Source: CAYVQU01 sp964453155
GTDB taxonomy: Bacteria; Chloroflexota; Anaerolineae; Anaerolineales; UBA11858
Assembly: GCA_964453155.1 (NCBI GenBank)
Contig: CAYVQU010000271.1
Span: 1-5,409, forward strand
Direction of reading: 5' to 3'
Length of the DNA stretch: 5,409 nucleotides
Shown: one piece after another, positions 1 to 5,409 of the stretch
Numbering within the stretch: position 1 is the first letter of the stretch
Layout of the letters: every line of letters starts with the position of its first letter
The notes under the pieces: generated by a model
What the model was told of the DNA's origin: nothing
What the model saw: only the letters and a program-made list of their open reading frames with translations
The model's database searches: none
Program-made: the position numbers and the translations under genes

Positions 1-2215
1 AAGAGTCTACACCATGACTGATCATTTGCATCCTAGATGTAGGGTAGAGAATTTCAAAATTAAAGTCATCGACTAATTTAGACAAAGCTGCAGCAATTTC
101 TGGGTAATCTGATCTGATTTGCTCGACTAAACGGTTGATCCGTCCCAAGCGCGATTCAACCGCAGCCTGGTGAAGTTCGGCCAACCATTCCGGGGGGAGT
201 TGTCTCAATTCATCAGGATTGATACTGGTAGGCGTAGCCATCAGAGTGCTTACATCTTGATAAATAAACGCCACTCCCAGGTGCGCATTGAGGGCCGTAA
301 AAATTGTTTCGGGTTGATACGGTTTGCGAATAAAATCATTACAACCGATAGCCAATAAATCCGCGCGATCTTGCTCTAGGGTACTGGCGGTCAGCGCGAT
401 GATCGGTACTTGTTGGCCCGCAGTCCCCGAAGCCCGGATTGCCTGCGTGGCCGCGATCCCATCCATCACCGGCATACGCATATCCATCCAAATCAGGTCA
501 GGGCGCCAACTGTGGAAAATATCCACAGCTTGCTGGCCATTTTCTGCTGCTTGCAATTCAAAACCGAGGGGTTGGAGCAGTTCGATTAACAATGTGCGAT
601 TATCGGCTTGGTCATCGACCACCAACAGGCGGTATGTCGGTTGGTCTGGCGCCACACCGGTAACCTCCATGGATTTTTCAGCGTCAGCGACCTGATCGGT
701 TTCGACCGGGGTAATCGGCAAGGTAAATGTAAAGGTGGAACCCCACCCCAGGCGGCTGCGAACGGTGATCTCGCCGCCCATCAACTGGACAAATTGCTGG
801 CTGATCGCCAAGCCCAAACCGGTCCCCTCCTGGGTTTGGTCGCCGTGGGTCGCTTGCATAAAGGCATTGAATATTTGATCCAAATCCTCTGGCGGAATGC
901 CCGGGCCAGTATCTTCGATTTCAAATTGCACCAGGTTTTCCGGCAGGGCCGTTACCCTGAGGGCTACATCACCATGATGGGTGAATTTAACCGCGTTGCC
1001 AATCAGGTTGATCAAGACTTGACGCAGCTTGCCCTGGTCTGCCAATATGGTTTGGGGTACTTCGTCTGACCGCTGCATCTGGAGGCCCAAACCCTTGGCA
1101 TCAGTCCGGACTTCGAAGATGACCAGGAGATCATCCAGCAATGCCCACAAGTCAAATGGTACCGGATTGAGTTCTGCCTTTCCAGCTTCGATCTTGGACA
1201 TCTCCAGAACATCGTTGATTAGGGCTAATAAATGCTCACCAGCTCGGTTAATGGTATTCACCCGAGTTTGCTGGGCTGGCGATAATTCTGGATCGCGTTC
1301 CATTAACTGGGAAAACCCTAAAATCGCGGTTAACGGGGTGCGGATTTCGTGACTCATGTTGGCCAAAAACGTACTTTTGGCCCGGTTAGCGGCTTCTGCT
1401 GCATTTTGTGCGGCCTCTGCCGCTTCCTTGGCTACCTTCAAATCAGCCTCAGCTTGCAGACGCTGGGTTTCATCCCGGATAATATCCTGGAAAATCATGC
1501 GGCCGGCATACTCGAAGAGCGAACCGCTGACGGTGACATGCATCAGGGTGCCATCTTTCTTCTTATCCAGGCGATCAACGAACACCGGCTCGCCCGCGCT
1601 GGTTTGCAAAAACTGGGTATCGCGCCACATGTTGAGATGTTCAGGGGCGGTGACCAGTTCGAGCATATTCATCCCAATGATCTCCTCACGAGTAACGCCG
1701 TACATCTCCAGGGCGCGTTGGTTGGCATCGATGATGACATGGGTGTCGTAATCAAGGAGTAGATTGGCATCACTGCCGCGGTCGAAGAGATCACGGTAAA
1801 TTCGTTCTTGGTCTCCAGGGGCCAATACTTTGCCGCGTGATAAGGCCGCGGAGACCTGATCTGTCAGGATGGTGGTGCGCACTTTGTCTTGTAAAGCCTC
1901 GAAGGTGTGGGGCAAAGGAACAAAATGTTCATCTGAATAGGCCTCAACGGTTTCTGGAGGCCCTAGAATAATCAACTGCTGACCTAATTGAGCTTTGATG
2001 TGGTTAAAATAATCATGATCATAGCCCTGATCTGGGCGACGGTAGACACCCAGCGCCGGAGTTTGGGTGGAGGTCAACATCAAAGCCGCAGCCTCGGTTT
2101 CGGCATTGACCACCCGGCCCCACAATCCCATCAGGTCGAGTTGCGCCCGTAACATTGCTAAATCGTCGCCATCTTCACAGAAAATCAATACGGATGAGGG
2201 AGATAGTTCAGACAT
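1..2215 (-). CDS. Hybrid sensor histidine kinase: pseudo-receiver, PAS, HisKA, HATPase, receiver (3' end off window)
   Basis: Seen: an ATG at 2215 opens 738 codons with no stop before the left edge, so the C-terminus is missing. Domains by residue: degenerate receiver 8-117; PAS 138-250, ending in an IIRDETQR motif; alanine-rich coiled coil 250-282; HisKA with H-box FLANMSHEIRTPL, phospho-acceptor His289; HATPase with N-box Asn407, G1 box DTGPGIP from Asp435 and G2 box GTGLGL around 464-468; receiver 529-646 with acidic pair Asp534/Asp535, phospho-acceptor Asp578 (MDMRMPVMDG) and Lys631 (RKPY). A helical tail from about 664 carries LPPEWLAELHQAA. There is no signal peptide or membrane segment, so it is probably cytoplasmic. 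Family knowledge: such kinases autophosphorylate on His and pass phosphate to their own receiver, usually then to a separate HPt protein; no HPt is present here. The start is supported by AGGAG six bases upstream. It lies 9 bases after the PAS-array gene, so the two are probably an operon. All catalytic boxes look intact; the signal sensed is unknown. Confidence 0.95.
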   Translation of the reverse strand, partial: MSELSPSSVLIFCEDGDDLAMLRAQLDLMGLWGRVVNAETEAAALMLTSTQTPALGVYRRPDQGYDHDYFNHIKAQLGQQLIILGPPETVEAYSDEHFVPLPHTFEALQDKVRTTILTDQVSAALSRGKVLAPGDQERIYRDLFDRGSDANLLLDYDTHVIIDANQRALEMYGVTREEIIGMNMLELVTAPEHLNMWRDTQFLQTSAGEPVFVDRLDKKKDGTLMHVTVSGSLFEYAGRMIFQDIIRDETQRLQAEADLKVAKEAAEAAQNAAEAANRAKSTFLANMSHEIRTPLTAILGFSQLMERDPELSPAQQTRVNTINRAGEHLLALINDVLEMSKIEAGKAELNPVPFDLWALLDDLLVIFEVRTDAKGLGLQMQRSDEVPQTILADQGKLRQVLINLIGNAVKFTHHGDVALRVTALPENLVQFEIEDTGPGIPPEDLDQIFNAFMQATHGDQTQEGTGLGLAISQQFVQLMGGEITVRSRLGWGSTFTFTLPITPVETDQVADAEKSMEVTGVAPDQPTYRLLVVDDQADNRTLLIELLQPLGFELQAAENGQQAVDIFHSWRPDLIWMDMRMPVMDGIAATQAIRASGTAGQQVPIIALTASTLEQDRADLLAIGCNDFIRKPYQPETIFTALNAHLGVAFIYQDVSTLMATPTSINPDELRQLPPEWLAELHQAAVESRLGRINRLVEQIRSDYPEIAAALSKLVDDFNFEILYPTSRMQMISHGVDS

Positions 2216-2221
2216 AATTCA

Positions 2222-2226
2222 CTCCT
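2222..2226 (-). promoter_or_regulatory. Shine-Dalgarno of the hybrid kinase gene, overlapping the upstream stop codon
   Basis: On the minus strand AGGAG lies six bases before the ATG at 2215, and its first two bases are the last two of the TAG stop (2225-2227) of the PAS-array gene. This decides the kinase start. It suggests that ribosomes terminating on the PAS gene help initiate the kinase, keeping the two proteins at linked levels. There is no room for a promoter or terminator in the 9-base gap. Confidence 0.8.
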
Positions 2227-5200
2227 AAGTCTCGTTCCAAACGGGCGGGTATTCGATCTCCCGGCCGAGTTCAAGGCATAGCCGGTTAACTTCTTCTTTC
2301 ATTTCGATTATTCGTTCTTCGCGCCCAACCATCACTTGGTTAAACATCTCGATTTCAGCTGTTCTTTGCCGTAACGCTTCTTCGGCTACCTTTTGCTCTG
2401 TGATATTCCGACCCACAGCTTGATACTCTACAATTTGGCCGTTCTCATCAAAAATACCGCGATTTGACCACTGCTCCCAATATGCTTCTCCAGAATCTGG
2501 GGTCGCTTGGAATTCGTTCTCAAATATCGGGTTAGCAGGGGTCAGGGCTGCCAATTGTTTAAGAAAGTACTCACGCGCTGATACCGGAAGGTAGTCTATG
2601 ATTTGGATTCCAATAAGTGCGTCAGCCGATATTTTCCGATGTTGGCAGTAGCTTTGATTTACAAATGTCAGGGTGGAATCGGGCTTGAAGCGCACCAGGA
2701 ATTCAGTTTGATCTTCAACGATGGCGCGGTATTTACTTTCACTGGCCGCTAACTCTGCTGTTCGCTCAGCCACCAAATCGGCCAAATGATCGCGGTGGGT
2801 TTGCAGTTCAATTTCGGCATTTTTTCGGGCCGTAATATCCCGGGCGTTGTACAGCAGACGGTTACATGTTCCGTTATCATCGAACAAGGGTGTTATTGCC
2901 GTTACAGTCACATAAATGGAACCATCGGGCAGTTCGGTAAGTTCCTCATATTCTAATGACGCCCCCATATTTATTGTTTCCTGATATTTACTCAGAATAA
3001 ATTGAATTTTTTCAGAAGGCACTTTAACAATTTCTCGCATAAAAGTTTCAATTTCCATCCCGATGACATTATCTAACTCAAAAATAGCCCCGGCTTGTTT
3101 ATTGGCGTCGATAAACGGTTGGTTGAGGGTTTCGATTTGAAATGAGGTTTCATCTGTTACTTTAATCAAGGCCATAAATTCATTTGTAGAATTGAAGACC
3201 AGTGACAAACGCTCTTCATTTTCACGAATTAGAATTGCAGCTTGCTTCTGTGCGGTTATGTCTTGGACCGTTCCTACCATGAAGTGGGGATTACCCGCTT
3301 CGTCCAAATTTATTTCCCCATGAGAATGGACGATTCTTTCATTGCCATCCTTCCGGATTATCCGAAACTCGATATTATAGGGAATATTCCCGTTTACAGC
3401 CTGCTGGTTGGCTTGAATGACCTTATCACGATCATCAGGATGGACATGCGATATAAAGGTTTCAAAGGACACCTGCACTTCATCTGGCTCGTAACCAAAC
3501 AAGCGATAAGTTTGGTTAGACCAGATATTTTTGTTTGAGCCAATTTCCCATTCCCAACTCCCCATCTGAGCGATTTTTTGGGCTTCTTCTAACCGTTTGG
3601 TGATTCTGGTGCGTTCCGTTTCAGACCGTTTCCATTCAGTGATATCCCAATTGACACCGACCATTCGCAGCGCTTGGTTATCTTCATCTCTATGAACCAC
3701 CGCCATGCCTCGGATGTAGCGAATGGAGCCATCCGGCCAAACTACCCGGAACTCGGCATTAAAATCTTGGTCACCGCGCAGTGCCGAATGAACAGCACCA
3801 TCCGCTTGAGTTAAATCATCTGGATGGACACTATTTTGCCAAATTTCATTTGGATCGCGACCATCTTGGGTGCTGGTGCCGTAGAATGCGTACATCGCAT
3901 CGTCCCAGATGATAATGTCGTTTTGCAGATCCCAATCCCAGATACCAACCTGGGCCGCGTTGATAGCCAGGGTTAAGCGCTCTTCACTTACTTTTAACGC
4001 TTCTTTAGCCAAAACTTCGGTCGTGATATCTTTTCCAGTGGATACAAAATGAGTGATTGTTCCATCTGAGTCTCGCATGGGTACGATGGTTTGATCATAA
4101 TGCCAGATTTCACCATTCTTTTTCTGGTTGATGACGACTTCATTAATTTGCCCTCCAGCCATAATTGTTGACCATAGCGTTTTGTAATACTCGGGTGGCA
4201 TCAGGCCCGATTTTAGAATCCTGGGATTTTGGCCAATGGCTTCGGCTGCGCTGAAACCCGTAATCCGTTCAAAAGCGGGATTAACATATTCAATCGTGCC
4301 AGCTAAATCGGTCAAAATGAAGGGCGATTCAACCTGTTCTACAATGGCTGATAAGCGCAGAATTTCTTGTTCAGCCGCTTTCCGTTCAGATATATCGGTA
4401 AATGTGGTCGCAAATTGACCTTTTTGGGGTGAAAAGGCGTTGACTTGATACCAGCGCTCGATGGGTTCAGAATAATCATCGAAATGAATACTTTCTCCAG
4501 TAAGGGCGACCTGGCCATAGCGGCCAATCCAATCTGCCGGGTCATCTTCAATCCAGGGGAAGACTTCCCGAACCGTTTTCCCAATGACATCATTGCGATC
4601 AAGTTTTGTCATGGATTCGAAGGCCGGATTAATTTCCAGAAATCTATAGTCGCAGGGAACGCCATCTTGGTCCACAAGGACCTCATGTAATGCGAAGCCT
4701 TCATTGATATTTTCGAACAATGTTCGGTATTTTTCTTCGCTCTGTTGCAGTTTTTCCCGGGCCAGGACGCGTTCAGTGACATCCCAGTTGACCCCAACCA
4801 TGCGGATCGGCTTGCCCGTTTCATCTCGATGGACGGCCGCGCTCCCTTGCATGTGACGAATAGTGCCGTCTGGCCAGATAACCCGGAACTCGGTGTGAAA
4901 ATCTTTTTCACCGCGGAGGGCAGCGTGAACATCAGCTTCGGATTGGGGAAGATCTTCGGGATGAACCCCCTGGACCCAGGTTTCGTAGGTCCCCTCAAAT
5001 TTATCTGCGGTGAGGCCATACAAGGCATACATGGCTTCATCCCAAATCAACTCATTTTCAGTGATATGCCAATCCCAAATCCCTACCTGGGCAGCGCTGG
5101 TTGCCAGGGCTAGACGTTCTTGACTTGCCTCCAAAGCTGCTTGAGTCTTAATTTTCTCAGTGATCTCAATTGCCGTACCCCATATGCGGATCAAATGACC

Positions 5201-5230
5201 ATTTTCGATAACACTTGAGCCTGAGAGCAA
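2225..5230 (-). CDS. Multi-PAS sensor protein without a kinase domain, N-terminally truncated
   Basis: Seen: 1001 codons from a TTG at 5230 to TAG at 2225-2227. After a PAS remnant (1-26, RIWGTAIEITEK) come seven PAS domains, most ending in a PAC-type D-[IV]-[TS]-E motif: PAS1 33-154, PAS2 165-284, PAS3 290-404, PAS4 417-533, PAS5 547-660, PAS6 672-802, PAS7 832-946. Coiled-coil linkers join several of them (for example 803-831). A charged coiled-coil tail (947-1001) has FNQVMVGREERI and EVNRLCLELGREIEYPP. There is no H-box, HATPase, GGDEF, EAL or receiver domain and no membrane segment, so it is a soluble input-only protein. Family knowledge: PAS domains bind small ligands or cofactors or mediate dimerisation; ligands cannot be told here. 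This tail type often precedes or accompanies kinases. Inference: it feeds the coupled hybrid kinase downstream. The TTG cuts into a PAS domain; the frame stays open upstream to 5362 with no ATG or GTG, so the original gene was probably longer and this may be a 5'-disrupted gene. Confidence 0.85.
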   Translation of the reverse strand: MLSGSSVIENGHLIRIWGTAIEITEKIKTQAALEASQERLALATSAAQVGIWDWHITENELIWDEAMYALYGLTADKFEGTYETWVQGVHPEDLPQSEADVHAALRGEKDFHTEFRVIWPDGTIRHMQGSAAVHRDETGKPIRMVGVNWDVTERVLAREKLQQSEEKYRTLFENINEGFALHEVLVDQDGVPCDYRFLEINPAFESMTKLDRNDVIGKTVREVFPWIEDDPADWIGRYGQVALTGESIHFDDYSEPIERWYQVNAFSPQKGQFATTFTDISERKAAEQEILRLSAIVEQVESPFILTDLAGTIEYVNPAFERITGFSAAEAIGQNPRILKSGLMPPEYYKTLWSTIMAGGQINEVVINQKKNGEIWHYDQTIVPMRDSDGTITHFVSTGKDITTEVLAKEALKVSEERLTLAINAAQVGIWDWDLQNDIIIWDDAMYAFYGTSTQDGRDPNEIWQNSVHPDDLTQADGAVHSALRGDQDFNAEFRVVWPDGSIRYIRGMAVVHRDEDNQALRMVGVNWDITEWKRSETERTRITKRLEEAQKIAQMGSWEWEIGSNKNIWSNQTYRLFGYEPDEVQVSFETFISHVHPDDRDKVIQANQQAVNGNIPYNIEFRIIRKDGNERIVHSHGEINLDEAGNPHFMVGTVQDITAQKQAAILIRENEERLSLVFNSTNEFMALIKVTDETSFQIETLNQPFIDANKQAGAIFELDNVIGMEIETFMREIVKVPSEKIQFILSKYQETINMGASLEYEELTELPDGSIYVTVTAITPLFDDNGTCNRLLYNARDITARKNAEIELQTHRDHLADLVAERTAELAASESKYRAIVEDQTEFLVRFKPDSTLTFVNQSYCQHRKISADALIGIQIIDYLPVSAREYFLKQLAALTPANPIFENEFQATPDSGEAYWEQWSNRGIFDENGQIVEYQAVGRNITEQKVAEEALRQRTAEIEMFNQVMVGREERIIEMKEEVNRLCLELGREIEYPPVWNET
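3635..3982 (-). repeat. Intragenic PAS repeat, copy 2 (PAS4 of the array)
   Basis: Residues 417-532 of the PAS-array protein, the partner of PAS1. It is the same length (348 bases) and collinear. The most diverged stretch is the loop after the AMYA-x-YG block, followed by conserved VHP-x-DL and ALRG. Two unrelated PAS domains (PAS2 and PAS3) lie between the copies, so this is a dispersed rather than tandem duplication. Confidence 0.75.
4772..5119 (-). repeat. Intragenic PAS repeat, copy 1 (PAS1 of the array)
   Basis: Residues 38-153 of the PAS-array protein. They align without gaps over 116 residues to residues 417-532 (PAS4), with about 66 identities counted by eye (about 57%). Shared blocks include AAQVGIWDW, AMYA, EFRV-x-WPDG, VHRDE and RMVGVNWD. 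The DNA is also visibly similar, for example cccggaactcgg in both copies on the plus strand. Confidence 0.75.
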
Positions 5231-5362
5231 ACCGTTGACCTCGGATCCATCAGCTAATTGTTCTGATGATTCGTATTGATCGAAACGATATCCTAAATCT
5301 AGCCAATCTCTTACGATTGCGCGTGCTTTTTCTTCATCATCTCCATAAATTCCTTTAAGAAC
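5231..5362 (-). pseudogene. In-frame remnant of a broken N-terminal PAS domain, upstream of the TTG
   Basis: The 44 codons before the TTG at 5230 are in frame with the PAS array and continue PAS-like sequence, including YGDDEEKARAIVRDWLDLGY and FDQYESSEQLADGS. Together with RIWGTAIEITEK after the TTG they form the C-terminal half of a common PAS type in which a helix around 'AIVRDWLDLGYR' is followed by strands ending in RIWGT and the D/E-IT-E signature. The frame is closed by TAG at 5363-5365, and no ATG, GTG or TTG occurs between that stop and 5230. The N-terminal half of this PAS domain is absent, so the segment is either untranslated remnant or is read from a start that a junction at about 5358 has removed. 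Confidence 0.6.
5239..5242 (-). promoter_or_regulatory. Possible weak Shine-Dalgarno for the TTG start of the PAS array
   Basis: On the minus strand GAGG lies eight bases before the TTG at 5230. It is the only support for translation restarting there. It is short and sits inside coding-like sequence, so it may be chance; a start here would leave only the last strands of the broken PAS domain at the N-terminus. Confidence 0.25.
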
Positions 5363-5409
5363 CTATCCGAAAAATAAATAGGAGTTGAAAAACAAGGCAA
5401 AACCTGATA
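5358..5409. mobile_element. Possible terminus of an insertion sequence (rest off window)
   Basis: From about 5358 rightward the sequence stops resembling PAS coding: in the PAS frame, after the TAG, it reads SGFALFFNSYLFFG, unlike the hydrophilic N-terminal half of a PAS domain. It becomes AT-rich and starts agaacctatccgaaaaataa, which has the look of an IS end, with TTA at 5355-5357 as a possible target duplication. I cannot name a family from memory, no transposase is visible in 50 bases, and the opposite end is off the window. A deletion or other rearrangement junction would fit equally well. Confidence 0.35.

Noticed and set aside
170..1762. Series of overlapping plus-strand open frames of 60-150 codons opposite the kinase gene
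   Set aside because: They lie antisense to an intact, motif-rich kinase frame, mutually overlap, lack recognisable domains and have compositions typical of reverse-strand shadows.
2216..2224. Promoter or terminator between the two genes
   Set aside because: The gap is 9 bases and is occupied by part of a Shine-Dalgarno; no hairpin with a T run is present.
3242..5113. Plus-strand and alternative minus-strand open frames within the PAS array
   Set aside because: All overlap the continuous PAS reading frame; none has a domain or a convincing independent start.
2225..5230. PAS array as a heme or LOV-flavin oxygen or light sensor
   Set aside because: No LOV Cys motif is present, and no heme-ligating His could be assigned with confidence from sequence alone; ligand identity is left open.
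5311..5346. A 12-codon frame (ATG at 5346, TAA at 5311) on the minus strand with AAAGGA four bases upstream, possible leader peptide leading to reinitiation at the TTG
   Set aside because: It overlaps PAS-remnant coding in another frame, is very short, and ends about 80 bases before the TTG, so the Shine-Dalgarno match is most simply chance.
5384..5409. Start of a transposase on the plus strand (TTG AAA AAC AAG ..., right after TAGGAG)
   Set aside because: The ribosome site would abut the start codon with no spacing, and only eight codons are visible, too few to identify anything.

Overview
The window is almost entirely coding on the minus strand and holds a two-gene signalling cassette. The upstream gene (right side, about 2225-5362) encodes a protein made of PAS sensor domains with no kinase domain. 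The downstream gene (left side, 1-2215, running off the left edge) encodes a soluble hybrid histidine kinase. The two reading frames are separated by 9 bases, and the Shine-Dalgarno of the kinase gene overlaps the stop codon of the PAS gene, so they read as one translationally coupled unit.

Organism: a bacterium of moderate GC with a large two-component repertoire. Long PAS arrays, hybrid kinases with a C-terminal receiver, and a post-receiver tail of the 'LPPEWLAELHQAA' kind are typical of filamentous Chloroflexi and Cyanobacteria. This is a lineage guess from protein style only; no marker gene is present.

Layout, in the direction of transcription (right to left). Positions 5409 to about 5358 are AT-rich, do not look like PAS coding, and may be the end of an insertion sequence. 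From 5362 the frame opens immediately after a TAG (5363-5365), in the middle of a PAS domain, so the PAS gene has lost its 5' part or its true start. Seven complete PAS domains follow, then a charged coiled-coil tail, ending at 2225. The hybrid kinase starts at 2215: degenerate receiver, PAS, alanine-rich coiled coil, HisKA with His289, HATPase, receiver with Asp578, and a C-terminal helical extension still open at base 1.

Inferred function: the PAS array gathers cytoplasmic cues and passes them to the adjacent hybrid kinase, which autophosphorylates on His289 and transfers to its own Asp578. No HPt domain or DNA-binding output is visible, so the output must lie outside the window. The most notable points are the broken 5' end of the PAS array with a possible mobile-element boundary, the kinase-less sensor coupled to a kinase that has its own pseudo-receiver, and the near-duplicate PAS domains 1 and 4. 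No RNA gene, CRISPR array or terminator was seen, and there is no non-coding stretch longer than about 50 bases.
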